Numbered from the stretch's first letter, positions 44,414 to 54,766 are shown. The stretch: DNA of 64,000 bases from Nocardia sputorum (GCF_027924405.1 NZ_AP026978.1:5890001-5954000); one strand, 5' to 3'. Notes: generated by a model from the sequence alone, not told the origin. A program made the numbers and translations.

Positions 44414-46000
44414 TCAGTCGTAAAGCCCCTCGGCGCGCCAAGTTTCGTCGTGATAGATCAGCAACAGCACTTTGTCTGCGGCAGGGGCGTCGTCGAGTTG
44501 GACCTGTGCGCGGGCGGTGTACTCCGCGTCGCCCGAATCGGGCGCCCACCAGCGTTCGTCCACCGGCCACGGGCCCGCCCAGCCGGTCAGCCGCCACTGT
44601 TTGCTTCCCCATCGCAGCAGTGCGGGGTCGGCGTCGAACAGGGCGCGGTCGGTGACTTTGACGAGCGCGCCGTCGGCGGCTTCCAGCCGCACCAGCGGAC
44701 GGTTCAGCAGGATCACGGCGGGGGCGGGCTCGGGCAGCCGCCCCGGCCAGGGCTGCGCCGGGTCGGCCGCGGGAACGAGTTCATCCCCCAGCGTGACCAT
44801 GGTGATGCGGTCGGCGGGCCCGCGCCCGCCGCTCAGGACGCCGACCCGCACCGATTCCCCGCCGAGCAACCCCTGAACCCGGATCAACGCACGACGGGCA
44901 CGCTCGTCCTCTTCCCCGTCTCCACCCCACAATCCGAGTTGCAGCGCGCCCGCCGTGATCACCTCGACGGGTTCCAACCGCAGCACGGTGATCGGCGCGG
45001 TGGGTCGCGCGCCGTCGCGCCGGGTGAGCCAGCCGTCCAGCTGCCAGCGCACCCGATCGGCCGTGCCCTCCGGGGTGAGCGGCTCGGCGCAGCGCCAGAT
45101 CCGCGAAAGATCTTCTCCAGCCCCGGTTTCCGCGTGCACCGAAAGTCTCGTGCAGGCCAGCCCGGCAGCCGCCAGCGCGCTGTGCAGCCGGGTGGCGAGC
45201 AGGCGCCCGGCGAAGGCCGCCGCGTCGACCCGCTCGATCGGCGGATCGCAGCGGTACTCCACCACCAGATCCGGCGGCGGCTGCCGCGCGGACGGCGGAC
45301 GCTCCGGCTCGGCCCTGGCGCAGCGATGCGCGAGCACGGCGTCGGTCCCGAACCGGGAGGCGACCTCCGCCGCCGAGAGCGCGGCGAAATCCCCGATCCG
45401 GCGTAAACCCAAGCGGTGCAGCAGATCGACCAGATCGGCGCGTTCCGGGGCGGCCAGGCTCGGCTCGACCGCGAGTTCCCCGACCGGCAGCGGTGCGAGG
45501 AAGCGCGCTCCCGCCCCCGCGGGCACGATCGCGGCGCGCCGGGCGGCGATCACCGCCGTGGACAGCTCGTCGGCGATCCCGATCTGTGCCTCCGCCCCGG
45601 CCGCGGCCACCGCGTCGACCAGCCGTTCGGCCGCCGCCTCCTCGGACCCGAAGAACCGCGCCGCACCTCGCGCGGCGAGCACGAGCAACCCGGGGCGCAG
45701 CACCTCCACCCCGGGCACCGTCGCGGCCACCGCCGCCACCACCGGTTCGAACAGTCGCGCGTCGCGATCCTGATCCTGTTGCGCGAGGAACAGCTCGGGA
45801 CACCGCGCCTGAGCTTCTCGGCGTTTCAGGCCGCGACGCACCCCTTCGGCTCGCGCGATCGCCGAACAGGCCACTACCCGGTTGGCGAACAACACCGCCA
45901 CCGGCCGCGTCGCGGGCAGTCCCGCCACCGCCGCCGCGGCGACCGCGGGCCAGTCCGGGCACCACAGGGCGAGCACCCGCTTCGACCCCGGCCGGATCAC
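44414..46000 (-). CDS. imuB: ImuB, non-catalytic Y-family polymerase
   Basis: A 528-residue Y-family-like protein, part of the DnaE2 mutasome. At the first catalytic site (normally DxD) it reads LALWCPDWPAVA, and the SxDE motif is absent, so it cannot polymerise. It acts as the hub binding ImuA', DnaE2 and the beta clamp; LQLGLWG (about residue 355) fits a clamp-binding motif. GTG at 46000 starts at the conserved domain. Confidence 0.93.
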   Translation of the reverse strand: MIRPGSKRVLALWCPDWPAVAAAAVAGLPATRPVAVLFANRVVACSAIARAEGVRRGLKRREAQARCPELFLAQQDQDRDARLFEPVVAAVAATVPGVEVLRPGLLVLAARGAARFFGSEEAAAERLVDAVAAAGAEAQIGIADELSTAVIAARRAAIVPAGAGARFLAPLPVGELAVEPSLAAPERADLVDLLHRLGLRRIGDFAALSAAEVASRFGTDAVLAHRCARAEPERPPSARQPPPDLVVEYRCDPPIERVDAAAFAGRLLATRLHSALAAAGLACTRLSVHAETGAGEDLSRIWRCAEPLTPEGTADRVRWQLDGWLTRRDGARPTAPITVLRLEPVEVITAGALQLGLWGGDGEEDERARRALIRVQGLLGGESVRVGVLSGGRGPADRITMVTLGDELVPAADPAQPWPGRLPEPAPAVILLNRPLVRLEAADGALVKVTDRALFDADPALLRWGSKQWRLTGWAGPWPVDERWWAPDSGDAEYTARAQVQLDDAPAADKVLLLIYHDETWRAEGLYD

Positions 46001-46295
46001 GGCGCCGCACGACCTTCCACCATCCGCGGTTTCCGGAGACCAGCGCGTCCGCGCGAACGCCCTGCTCCGGCGGAACGGGCCGGGGCATCGCCCGACATGC
46101 ACTCGGGAGCAAGATCATCCCACCGGACCCTCGCGCGCTCGCTGCCGCCCGCCCGCACCCCTGGATCGCGCCTGCGGCCGTCGCGGCCGGCCGTGCCGAA
46201 ACGTTCGGTCGGCGCGCCGGGCCGGATCGGCTCCCGGCAGCGGTGAGCAGGAGTCGTCGAGACGCCGGGGAAAGCCGCGGAGCCCGCAGGCACAC
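46001..46295 (-). other. gap between imuA' and imuB
   Basis: 295 nt without a convincing gene. The imuB frame stays open to 46102 (GTG), but those residues are Arg/Pro-rich and unlike the family. No terminator or SOS box is seen, so co-transcription is likely. Confidence 0.6.
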
Positions 46296-47093
46296 TCACG
46301 ACACCGCCTCCTGTGTGTCGATGGCTTCGACTGTTCGAACGGCTTTTTCGCGCAGCACCCATTCCACACGCCCGGCGTTCGGGCACAGATCCAGCCGTCC
46401 GCGCCGCGGCGGTCCCGCCTTGCCACGCACCTCGACCGTCAAGCCGAGCGAACGCAAGCGTCCACGCCCGCGGCCGAGCCCGGCATACCCCGAGACGCGG
46501 GCGTCGAGCCGGAGGGACGCGCCTGGCCAGCGACCGTCGGCGACCACGAGGGTGGCGCCCTTGTTGCGGGCGCGGGCCGCGATCACCCGGCTGCGCGCGG
46601 GCGCGACGGCGCCGCCGCCGAGCCCGAGCACGACCAGGTCGAGCCCGTCGAGCAGCACCGCGGCCACCTCTACCGGGTCAGGGCCGGGGTCGGCGATCAC
46701 GGCCAGCCGCCGCAGCTGCGCGCCCATCTCCACCGCGGCGAGCAGACCGAGCCGGGGCATGCCGACCACTGCGGCATGCCCACCACCCTCGGTCACCGCG
46801 GCGAGCAGACCGGCCAGCAGCGAGTTCGCCCCCGTGTACGCCACGACGGAACCCTTGGTCAGGCCACCATCGGGCAACAGCGGCGCGAGCGCTGCGGGCA
46901 CGGGCAGTGCCGCCCTCCGCGATCCGGTGCCGAGCGGCACCCGATGCGCCGCCGATTCTCCGCGACCCGGTACCGCGGCCATGCGTCTGCGCAGTTCAGC
47001 CAGCGATGGAGCGTCCCCCCGCCCACCACCGCGCGTCAGCGCGTCCCGATTCACCCCTCCCTGCGAGATCGCATCCGAACCCATCCCAACCAC
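46296..47093 (-). CDS. imuA': ImuA' RecA-like mutasome protein
   Basis: A 265-residue protein related to RecA/SulA-type Imu[26 protein letters not shown] replaces the Walker A region with a degenerate version, and [14 protein letters not shown] resembles Walker B. It binds ImuB in the mycobacterial mutasome. GTG at 47093 (GGAAG upstream) or ATG at 47084. A LexA-type box lies 84 nt upstream. Confidence 0.88.
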   Translation of the reverse strand: MVGMGSDAISQGGVNRDALTRGGGRGDAPSLAELRRRMAAVPGRGESAAHRVPLGTGSRRAALPVPAALAPLLPDGGLTKGSVVAYTGANSLLAGLLAAVTEGGGHAAVVGMPRLGLLAAVEMGAQLRRLAVIADPGPDPVEVAAVLLDGLDLVVLGLGGGAVAPARSRVIAARARNKGATLVVADGRWPGASLRLDARVSGYAGLGRGRGRLRSLGLTVEVRGKAGPPRRGRLDLCPNAGRVEWVLREKAVRTVEAIDTQEAVS

Positions 47094-47612
47094 CTACTTC
47101 CCACGATGGACCCGAGGCGAAGCGTGCGGAGCGACCCTCGATTGGAGTGTCAGCACCGATCTAGCTATCGATTCGTATCGAATATACGTTCGATACCGAC
47201 CCAGTAGAAACCGACCCCCGGGTTTCGTCAAGGGCGCAGTGCTTCGTGTCGCCCGAACGGTGCCTCGAGCGGATCCCGCCCTGCTCCACCAGGCCGGGCG
47301 CGCAGACAGGACCCGGCTCCGGCGGACGCGCGTCCTGTCCACGGGAAAGCGACCTCACCGGCAAACCGGGATCGCCCCGACTCCTCCCGGCAACCCATGC
47401 CGAGTGACGCGATTCCCGATGCGAGAACAGACGGGGCAGAATCCGGCGTGCGCCCGGCTACAGCACCGCAGCACCCGTTCATCGGTATGGTGTGTGGCAC
47501 ACATCCGACCCAGCGTCAGCAGGCGGCCTCGGCGTACGGCCGCGCCTGCTGTCTCGCCTATGCGCGAACACGAATCAGGCCAGCTAGCCTCATTTTCCGC
47601 TACCCTGCACCC
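47094..47612. other. intergenic region between imuA' and the kinase gene
   Basis: 519 nt with no recognised gene. It holds the imuA' SOS box (47178-47193) and, nearer the kinase, a small dyad TGTGT-N3-ACACA (47491-47503). No clear kinase promoter was found. Confidence 0.6.
47178..47193 (-). promoter_or_regulatory. LexA (SOS) box of imuA'-imuB
   Basis: TCGAATATACGTTCGA, one base from TCGAAC-N4-GTTCGA, within an AT-richer patch upstream of imuA'. Confidence 0.85.
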
Positions 47613-48734
47613 GTGACCGAACGCGCTCGTCCCACTGTCGGCCCCCAGTATCTCGTCGCAGGCCGCTATCGCCTCCAGTCGAAGCTGGGGGGCGGCGGCA
47701 TGGGCGCGGTCTGGCTGGCGCACGACCGCTTGCTCGACCGGGACGTCGCCATCAAACAGGTGCTCACCACGGCCGGGCTGGACGAGGAAGAGGCGAACGC
47801 CGTCCGCAACCAGATCATGCACGAGGGCCGGGTCGCCGCGAAACTCTCGCACGACCACGCGATCGCCGTCTACGACGTGGTGCTCGAAGCCGGTGAGCCC
47901 TGGCTGGTGATGGAGCACCTACCTTCCCGCAGTGTCGCGAAAGCGCTCGCGCTGGTCGACACCCTGCCGCCGATCGAGGTCGCGCAGATCGGCGCCCAGG
48001 TCGCCGACGCGCTGGCCGCCGCGCACGCGGTCGGCATCGTGCACCGGGATATCAAGCCGGGCAACATCCTCGTCGCCGATCGCGGCCCCGGCGTGGGCAT
48101 GGCGAAACTCAGCGACTTCGGCATCTCCCGCGGTGCGGGCGATCTGTCCGACGAACCGGACGGTGTGATCACCGGCACCCCCTCCTACCTGCCGCCCGAG
48201 GTGGCGCGCGGGGCGCAGCCGACCAAGGCCAGCGACGTGTTCTCCCTGGGCGCCACGCTCTACACCGCGATCGAAGGGCAGCCGCCGTACGGCTTCGACG
48301 AGGACAGCGACGTCATCGTGCACCGCGCCGCCATGGCGCAGATCATCCCGCCGACCCGCAGCGGCGCGCTCACCCAGGCGTTGCTGCACATGATGGAGCC
48401 CGCGCCGCAGCGCCGCCCGACCATGGCCGAGGCGCGTGACGAAATCCTCACCGCCGCTTTCGGCCCCGGCACCGGACCGTACATTCTCGGCGCGCCCGTC
48501 CGCACCGAGGACGGAACCATCCCGTTCTGGGCCGCCCGCAATTCGGCGTCCGGCATCCGCAGCCCCCACTCCACGCCGCTCCCCCGCCCGCACCGCAACC
48601 ATGTGGGCGCCACCGCGGCCGCACCTCCGCAGCGCGCCAGGAACCCGCAGCCGAGCAACGCCCCCTTGGCCATCGCCGTGGGCCTGCTGATCGGCCTGAT
48701 CATCATCATCGCGATCATCGTCGCCGTCCTCTGA
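47613..48734 (+). CDS. membrane Ser/Thr protein kinase (PknB type)
   Basis: A 373-residue Hanks-type kinase. Gly loop KLGGGGMGAVW, VAIK lysine, catalytic HRDIKPGNIL, DFG, and GTPSYLPPEVA in the activation segment; the kinase domain spans about 17-285. A Pro/Arg-rich linker leads to a C-terminal membrane helix (NAPLAIAVGLLIGLIIIIAI) with almost nothing outside, so no extracellular sensor domain. GTG start at 47613. Confidence 0.93.
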   Translation: MTERARPTVGPQYLVAGRYRLQSKLGGGGMGAVWLAHDRLLDRDVAIKQVLTTAGLDEEEANAVRNQIMHEGRVAAKLSHDHAIAVYDVVLEAGEPWLVMEHLPSRSVAKALALVDTLPPIEVAQIGAQVADALAAAHAVGIVHRDIKPGNILVADRGPGVGMAKLSDFGISRGAGDLSDEPDGVITGTPSYLPPEVARGAQPTKASDVFSLGATLYTAIEGQPPYGFDEDSDVIVHRAAMAQIIPPTRSGALTQALLHMMEPAPQRRPTMAEARDEILTAAFGPGTGPYILGAPVRTEDGTIPFWAARNSASGIRSPHSTPLPRPHRNHVGATAAAPPQRARNPQPSNAPLAIAVGLLIGLIIIIAIIVAVL

Positions 48735-48769
48735 CGTCCGCGCGCATCCAGCGGGTATGCGAGCGGCGG

Positions 48770-49411
48770 TCAGTCGATGCGGCGGCGGTGGGCCCAGCGG
48801 GTCAGGGCGTTGCGGTTGGACTGCTGAGTCTTGCGCAGCACGTTGGAGGCGTGCGTCTCCACTGTTTTCACGGAGATGAACAGGGTTTCGGCGATCTCGC
48901 GATAGGTGTAGCCGCGGGCGAGCAGGCGCAGCACCTCCAGCTCGCGCGGCGTCAGTGAGTCGAGTTCGGGGTCGAGGGGCGGCTCGGGCACCGGGGACCT
49001 CCCGGTGAACGAGTCCAGCACGAATCCGGCCAATCGCGGGCTGAAGACCGCGTCGCCGCCCGCCACCCTGCGGATGCCGTCGGCCAGCTCGGCCCCCGAA
49101 ATCGTCTTGGTCACATACCCTCTGGCGCCGGCCCGGATCACCGCGATCACGTCCTCGGCCGCGTCGGACACGCTCAGCGCCAGGCACACCGGTCCCGGTT
49201 CGATGCCGGCCAGCACCGCCACCCCGCCGCCGTCGGGCATGTGCACGTCGAGCAGGACGACGTCCGGGCGCTCGGCGTTGATCCCGGCCACCGCCTCCGC
49301 CACCCCGCCGGCCTCCCCGACCACCTCCATGTCCGCCTCCCGGCTCAATTCGGCACGCACACCCGACCGAAAAACGGCGTGATCATCGACGAGAAAGACC
49401 CGCACGGTCAC
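48770..49411 (-). CDS. NarL/LuxR-family response regulator
   Basis: A 213-residue two-component regulator. Receiver with DD at 9-10 and phospho-acceptor Asp in VVLLDVHMPDGGG; Thr/Lys switch residues in ALSVSD and TKTISG; C-terminal LuxR HTH LTPRELEVLRLLARGYTYREI. Its partner is the PspC-domain kinase encoded just upstream on the same strand. Likely envelope-stress signalling. Confidence 0.94.
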   Translation of the reverse strand: MTVRVFLVDDHAVFRSGVRAELSREADMEVVGEAGGVAEAVAGINAERPDVVLLDVHMPDGGGVAVLAGIEPGPVCLALSVSDAAEDVIAVIRAGARGYVTKTISGAELADGIRRVAGGDAVFSPRLAGFVLDSFTGRSPVPEPPLDPELDSLTPRELEVLRLLARGYTYREIAETLFISVKTVETHASNVLRKTQQSNRNALTRWAHRRRID

Positions 49412-49533
49412 CTACTTCTCCTAACCGACCCATGACCCCCAACCGGTACCACACTCGTCCCCCACGCGCTCCGCGCAGACGTCACGTCCTCGCGTCCGCT
49501 GTGCTGACCGCGCGGAATCGAAGGGGCCGCGTC

Positions 49534-50856
49534 CTAGCGGGCGGTGCCCGCAGCGCGGGCGGGCTCTTCGTCCGTGGCGGGGCAACCGGAGTCACTGCGC
49601 GGCATGATGATCCGGACCTCGGTGCCGCGGCCCGGCGTCGACAGGATGTCCACCTGGCCCCCGCGGCGCTCGATCCGTCCGCGAACGGACTTGGCCAGGC
49701 CGCGGCGGTCTTCCGGCACGGACGCGAGGTCGAAGCCGGAGCCGCGGTCACGGACGAAGATGCTCACCTGATGCGGCTCCACCTCGGCGAACAGGTCGAT
49801 CTCCGGGACGCCCGCGTGCTTCGCGGCGTTGACCAGCGCTTCCCTGCTCGCCCCCAGCAATGCGGTGAAGTGCTCTTTCGGCAGACCCGATCCGGAGCCG
49901 TCGATGTCCATCGACACGTCGCCGACGGTCACCGGCGCCACCTTCACGCCGTGCTGATCCTCCACCTCGCCCGCGATGGTGCGCAGGGCCGCGGCCAAGC
50001 TCGACTGCGCGGGGCCGGCATCCTCGAACAGCCATTTCCGCAGCTCCCGCTCCTGGCTGCGAGCCAGCCGCAGCACCTCCTGCGGGTCGTCGGCCTGGCG
50101 CTGGATGAGCGCGAGCGTCTGGAGCACGGAATCGTGCAGATGCGAGGCGATCTCCTCGCGTTCCTCGTTGCGGATGCGCGCGGCGCGCTCGGCGTTCAAC
50201 GCGCGCATCATGCGCAGCCACAGCGGAACCGTCAGCAGCCCGGCGCCGACCAGCGTGACCGCGACCGCGAGCAGCGCCGATCCGAGCGAGCTCAGATCGA
50301 TCCGAGCCAGCACCACCACGCCGAGACCGGCCACGATCAGCGTCGCACCGGCGACGATGCGCGACCAGGTGACCACCGAGGGCCGCGCGGGCATTCCGAG
50401 CAGCGAACGCGGCCCGTCGACGTCGTACTCCCGCCACACCAGCGCCGCACCGACCGCGACCACGATGATCGGCGCGATCACCTTCGCCGCCGTCCCGCTG
50501 AACACCCACGACACGGCGACCGCGAGGCCGAGCCCGAGCATGGCGAGCCCGATCGCCTGCCGCCGCTCCGCACCGGAGGGTTTCGCCTGGTCCGACCCGC
50601 CCGGCGAGAAGATCCACAGCAGCCCGTAGGCGACGATGCCCGCCCCGGCCAGCGCGGACAGCAGCACGAACGCCATCCGCACCTTGAACACGTCGACGTC
50701 CAGATGGTCGGCCAGACCGCCCGCCACTCCGCCGACGATCCGGCCGCCGGACCGGCGGACCATCCGCGCCTGCGGCGGCCCGGGAACCGTCGCGGGTCCC
50801 AGCCCGCGGGCAGCGTCGAACCCCCGAGTGTCGAACGCGGGAACAGACGGGTACAT
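49534..50856 (-). CDS. PspC-domain sensor histidine kinase
   Basis: A 440-residue kinase. An N-terminal PspC domain (RIVGGVAGGLADHLDVDVFKVRMAFVLLSALAG), several membrane segments to about 240, then HisKA_3 dimerisation helix with the phospho-His in EEIASHLHDSVLQTL and an HATPase with DRGSGFDL. ATG at 50856 chosen. PspC domains associate with membrane-stress responses. Divergent from another PspC-domain gene. Confidence 0.93.
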   Translation of the reverse strand: MYPSVPAFDTRGFDAARGLGPATVPGPPQARMVRRSGGRIVGGVAGGLADHLDVDVFKVRMAFVLLSALAGAGIVAYGLLWIFSPGGSDQAKPSGAERRQAIGLAMLGLGLAVAVSWVFSGTAAKVIAPIIVVAVGAALVWREYDVDGPRSLLGMPARPSVVTWSRIVAGATLIVAGLGVVVLARIDLSSLGSALLAVAVTLVGAGLLTVPLWLRMMRALNAERAARIRNEEREEIASHLHDSVLQTLALIQRQADDPQEVLRLARSQERELRKWLFEDAGPAQSSLAAALRTIAGEVEDQHGVKVAPVTVGDVSMDIDGSGSGLPKEHFTALLGASREALVNAAKHAGVPEIDLFAEVEPHQVSIFVRDRGSGFDLASVPEDRRGLAKSVRGRIERRGGQVDILSTPGRGTEVRIIMPRSDSGCPATDEEPARAAGTAR

Positions 50857-51076
50857 GTCTTCGATACTGCCCGACAACAGACCTGCCAGCCATCCGGATT
50901 CACCCTGATCTTGGGGGGCGACACCCGCGCCGACCAGGGCAGAAGCGATCCATCCCACCCGGACACAGGCATAGCTGAGTGATTGCTACATCAGTGGATC
51001 GGTCCAAAGTGTTCAGGCCGTTTTTCAGGGTTCCCCCCGATGCGCCGGTTCCGTGGCGCGGCACACCATGGGAAAC

Positions 51077-52702
51077 ATGACGAAAACGAGCTTCGGCGAC
51101 CAGGTCCAGCAGATATGGCAGACCCGGCCGGTCCGATTGCCGCGACAGGGACCGATCGCGGGCGTCGCGGCGGGGTTCGCGCGCCGCTACGAGATCGACC
51201 CGGTGCTGGTGCGCGTCGCGTTCGTCGTCTCGACGATCTTCGGCGGCGCGGGCATGGTGCTCTACCTGCTGGCCTGGCTGCTGCTGAGCGCGGCGGGCGA
51301 TCAGGCGTCCGCGGCCGAGTCGCTGGTCGGCAAGGGCCACAGCTCGCAGTCGCAGACCAAGACGATCGTCTTGATCGTGGCGCTGGCCATCGCGGTCAGC
51401 ACGATGGGCCCGGTCGGTGTGGGTCTCGGCGGATCCGGCCTGATCAGCCTCGCGCTGATGCTGGCGGGCTGGTGGATGCTGCACCTGCGCACGCCCAACC
51501 CGCCGCCGGGAACCACCGAGGCGTTCGGCGGATTCGCCCCGGAGGGCGGGATCACCGCCACCGGCTACCCCGGCGCGGTCTTCCCCCCGGGGGCGCCCCG
51601 CACCGTCGGGGACATGTACGTACCGCCGACCAGCGTGTACACCCCGTATACGAAGCTGCCGGACGCCTACGTTCCGGAGGGGCCCGCCGCCGCGACGACG
51701 GTCCCGCTGCACAAGCCCGCGACCGACGACGCGACCGTGGTTCCGGAGGCGTCGGCAATGCCCGCCGCGGGGGCGGAGACGAGTTCGTCCGCCGACGAAA
51801 AAGGCCAGGCCGATTCGCCTACCGCGGTCGATGATCAGGGACCGGCTACGGCCGGCAGCGGGCAAGCCGAGGCAGGCGTCCGAACCGCGCCCGATACGAC
51901 TGACCGGCGCGAATCGGTCGCCAGGACCTCACCCGATGGTCCGGTCGCCCTCGGCAAAGACGTTCCGGTGTCCGGGCCCGCCGCGAGCCCGCACCGCCCC
52001 ATGGCCGCTCACCCCGCGATCATCGGCGGCTCGACCCCACCTTCCTGGGATCCGCTTGGCGTCGCTCCGCTCGCCTGGGACCTCCCGGAGCCGACGCCCG
52101 CCCGCACCGTCGTCGCCCCGCCGCCGAAGCGTCCCCGCTCCCGCCTGACCCCGGTGGTGATCGGGCTGGCCATCCTCGCGGCAGCGGGCGCTGGTGCGGC
52201 GGCGGCCTCAGGCGCGGAGTGGATGACACCCGGCCGGATCGCCGCGGCGGCGCTCGCCGTGATCGGCCTCGGCCTGGTGCTCGGGGCGTTCCTGCGGCGC
52301 GGCTACGGCCTGCTGGTGCTCACCGCGCCGCTCGCCGGGTTCGTGCTGCTCGCCTCCGCGGTCGGTCCGATCGAGTTCGAGCAGGGCGCGATGGGCGACC
52401 ACACCTGGGCGCCGGCTTCCGTCGCCGACCTCGCATCGAACTACCGGGTGACCATGGGTTCCGGCACGCTGGATCTGCGGTCGGTGAAACTGACCGGCAA
52501 TCGCACCGTTGACCTCGACGTCCGGATGGGCGAAGCCCGCGTCCTGCTGCCCGCGGAGATGACCGTCCGCACCCACTGCACGGCGACCATGGCCGAAGCG
52601 CGCTGCGTCGACGGCGTCAGCGGTCCGAATACCCCCGGCGCGCCGGTCCTCGATCTGAACGTCGACGTCCGCGCCGGAAACGTGGAGGTGCAGCATGGCT
52701 GA
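51077..52702 (+). CDS. PspC-domain membrane protein
   Basis: A 541-residue protein. PspC domain at about 20-75 (RLPRQGPIAGVAAGFARRYEIDPVLVRV), more membrane helices to about 150, a long low-complexity Pro/Ala/Thr linker (about 150-350), further membrane helices (360-440), then a C-terminal beta domain (SNYRVTMGSGTLDLRSVKL, DVRMGEARVLLP) like LiaF-type stress sensors. Divergent from the kinase; probably modulates it. Confidence 0.9.
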   Translation: MTKTSFGDQVQQIWQTRPVRLPRQGPIAGVAAGFARRYEIDPVLVRVAFVVSTIFGGAGMVLYLLAWLLLSAAGDQASAAESLVGKGHSSQSQTKTIVLIVALAIAVSTMGPVGVGLGGSGLISLALMLAGWWMLHLRTPNPPPGTTEAFGGFAPEGGITATGYPGAVFPPGAPRTVGDMYVPPTSVYTPYTKLPDAYVPEGPAAATTVPLHKPATDDATVVPEASAMPAAGAETSSSADEKGQADSPTAVDDQGPATAGSGQAEAGVRTAPDTTDRRESVARTSPDGPVALGKDVPVSGPAASPHRPMAAHPAIIGGSTPPSWDPLGVAPLAWDLPEPTPARTVVAPPPKRPRSRLTPVVIGLAILAAAGAGAAAASGAEWMTPGRIAAAALAVIGLGLVLGAFLRRGYGLLVLTAPLAGFVLLASAVGPIEFEQGAMGDHTWAPASVADLASNYRVTMGSGTLDLRSVKLTGNRTVDLDVRMGEARVLLPAEMTVRTHCTATMAEARCVDGVSGPNTPGAPVLDLNVDVRAGNVEVQHG

Positions 52703-52913
52703 TACCGAGCAGAAGGAGACGACCGATTCCCGCCGCGGCCCGGCCGCGTCGCTGCTCGTCGCGGGACTGCTGTCCCTCGCGATCAGCGTGTGGGCTTTCG
52801 TCGGCCCGGCGTCCTGGCCCGCGGCCAGCATGATCCCGATCGGTTGGATCATCGTGCTCGCCGCGATCGTCATCGGCATCGCGCTGGTGGTCTCCCCGCG
52901 CAAACGATCCTGA
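52695..52913 (+). CDS. small two-helix membrane protein
   Basis: A 72-residue protein with two hydrophobic helices (SLLVAGLLSLAISVWAFVG; IGWIIVLAAIVIGIALVVS) and a basic C-terminus. Its ATG overlaps the end of the PspC gene by 8 nt, so translation is coupled. Likely a subunit of the PspC module. Confidence 0.85.
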   Translation: MADTEQKETTDSRRGPAASLLVAGLLSLAISVWAFVGPASWPAASMIPIGWIIVLAAIVIGIALVVSPRKRS

Positions 52914-52921
52914 GCACGCCG

Positions 52922-52948
52922 AACGGCCCGTCCCCGCGACGGGCCGTT
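52922..52948 (+). terminator. rho-independent terminator after PspC operon
   Basis: AACGGCCCGTC-N5-GACGGGCCGTT, perfect 11-bp stem, followed by TCTCGTTT. Nine nt past the small membrane gene. Confidence 0.85.
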
Positions 52949-53004
52949 TCTCGTTTCATCCCCGAACGCCAGGCGAGCCGGACCACGTCCGACAGGAGAA
53001 CCGA

Positions 53005-53139
53005 ATGAACTCCGACAAACCCACCGACCAAGCACCTCCCCCCGCTCGGCCCACACCGCCGGATCCCCGTCCCGGCGCTTCGGGCGGCACACTCCTCGGC
53101 CACTTGATCCTGCACAGCGCCTTCCACCGTCCCCGCTGA
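53005..53139 (+). CDS. small proline-rich ORF
   Basis: A 44-residue frame with AGGAGA before the ATG: Pro-rich first half (APPPARPTPPDPRPG) and a short hydrophobic patch (LLGHLILHSAF). It lies beyond the PspC-operon terminator. A tight hairpin CCCGCTGAC-CTTC-GTCAGCGGG (53132-53153) overlaps its stop. It could be a real small protein or chance; no family recognised. Confidence 0.4.
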   Translation: MNSDKPTDQAPPPARPTPPDPRPGASGGTLLGHLILHSAFHRPR

Positions 53140-53153
53140 CCTTCGTCAGCGGG
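53132..53153. terminator. hairpin between small ORF and guaA
   Basis: A 9-bp stem with a CTTC tetraloop, between convergent reading frames. It could terminate guaA transcription (reverse) and the small ORF. Confidence 0.6.
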
Positions 53154-53191
53154 CTCGGTGACGAGCTACCGCCGGGCGCGCAGCCGGGCGA

Positions 53192-54766
53192 TCACTCCCA
53201 CTCGATGGTGCCCGGCGGCTTGCTGGTCACGTCCAGGACCACCCGGTTGACCTCCGCCACCTCGTTGGTGATGCGGGTCGAGATGCGTTCGAGCACCTCG
53301 TAGGGCAGCCGGGTCCAGTCGGCGGTCATGGCGTCCTCGCTGGAGACCGGGCGCAGCACGATCGGATGACCGTAGGTGCGGCCGTCGCCCTGGACACCGA
53401 CGCTGCGGACCTCCGCGAGCAGCACGACCGGGCACTGCCAGATCTGCCCGTCCAGGCCGGCCGCGGTCAGCTCCTCGCGGGCGATCGCGTCGGCCTGGCG
53501 CAGCGTCTCCAAACGGTCCGCGGTGACCTCACCGACGATCCGGATGGCCAGGCCCGGACCAGGGAACGGCTGGCGGGCAACGATCTCCTCGGGCAGCCCC
53601 AGCTCACGGCCGACCGCGCGGACCTCGTCCTTGAACAGCAGCCGCAGTGGTTCGACCAGGTCGAACTCCAGGTCGTCGGGCAGGCCGCCGACATTGTGAT
53701 GGCTCTTGATGTTCGCGGTGCCGCTGCCGCCGCCGGACTCGACGACGTCCGGGTAGAGCGTGCCCTGCACCAGGAACTCGACCTTCGGCGTCACGCCGTC
53801 GGCTTCGCCGTGCGCGAGCACCACCTCGCCCACCGCGTCCTCGAAGGAGCGGATGAACTCCCGCCCGATGATCTTGCGCTTCTCCTCGGGATCGGTCACG
53901 CCCTTCAACTCGCCGAGGAACTTGTCGACCGCGTCGACGGTCACCAACTTGGCACCGGTCGCGGCGACGAAATCCTGCTGCACCTGCTCGCGCTCCCCCG
54001 CACGCAGCAGGCCGTGGTCGACGAACACGCAGGTCAGCCGGTCACCGATGGCGCGCTGCACCAGGGCGGCGGCGACGGCGCTGTCCACCCCACCGGACAG
54101 CCCGCAGATCGCGTGCCCGTCACCGATCTGCTCGCGCACCGAGGCGACCAGCGAATCGGCGATGTTCGCCGGTGTCCAGCTGGAGGGGATGCCCGCGAGC
54201 TCGTGCAGGAACCGGCTCAGCACCTGCTGCCCGTGCGGCGAGTGCAACACCTCCGGGTGGTACTGCACACCGGCCAGCCTGCGCGCGCGATCCTCGAACG
54301 CGGCGACCGGAGCGCCCGCGGTGGTGCCCGTGACCTCGAAGCCGTCGGGGGCGTCGGTGACCGCGTCGCCGTGGCTCATCCACACCGGCTGGATAGTGGG
54401 CAGGCCGCCGTGCAGCAAACCGCCGTCGATGTTGAGTTCGGTGCGCCCGTACTCGCGGGTGCCGGTGTGCGCGACCGTGCCGCCCAGCGCTTGGGCCATC
54501 GCCTGGAAGCCGTAGCAGATGCCGAAGACCGGCAGCCCCAACTCGAACAGCCGCGGGTCCAGCTGCGGCGCTCCTTCGGCGTAGACGCTGGCCGGGCCGC
54601 CGGAGAGGATCACCGCGAGCGGCTGCTTCTCGGCGATCTCCTCCACCGTCGTGGTGTGCGGGACCACTTCGGAGAACACGCTCGACTCGCGCACCCGCCG
54701 CGCGATCAGCTGGGCGTACTGTGCTCCGAAGTCGACGACGAGGACCGGTCTCTGGGTTTGTGCCAC
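53192..54766 (-). CDS. guaA: GMP synthase (glutamine-hydrolysing)
   Basis: A 524-residue enzyme converting XMP to GMP. The N-terminal class I amidotransferase has Cys in [16 protein letters not shown] and His-Glu in [11 protein letters not shown]; the ATP pyrophosphatase has [15 protein letters not shown] (PP-loop); the C-terminal dimerisation domain ends KPPGTIEWE. Full length. Confidence 0.98.
   Translation of the reverse strand: MAQTQRPVLVVDFGAQYAQLIARRVRESSVFSEVVPHTTTVEEIAEKQPLAVILSGGPASVYAEGAPQLDPRLFELGLPVFGICYGFQAMAQALGGTVAHTGTREYGRTELNIDGGLLHGGLPTIQPVWMSHGDAVTDAPDGFEVTGTTAGAPVAAFEDRARRLAGVQYHPEVLHSPHGQQVLSRFLHELAGIPSSWTPANIADSLVASVREQIGDGHAICGLSGGVDSAVAAALVQRAIGDRLTCVFVDHGLLRAGEREQVQQDFVAATGAKLVTVDAVDKFLGELKGVTDPEEKRKIIGREFIRSFEDAVGEVVLAHGEADGVTPKVEFLVQGTLYPDVVESGGGSGTANIKSHHNVGGLPDDLEFDLVEPLRLLFKDEVRAVGRELGLPEEIVARQPFPGPGLAIRIVGEVTADRLETLRQADAIAREELTAAGLDGQIWQCPVVLLAEVRSVGVQGDGRTYGHPIVLRPVSSEDAMTADWTRLPYEVLERISTRITNEVAEVNRVVLDVTSKPPGTIEWE

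Noticed and set aside
45997..46386. A 129-codon reverse gene in the imuA'-imuB gap
   Set aside because: Arg/Gly-rich, overlaps the end of imuA' and shows no domain or ribosome site.
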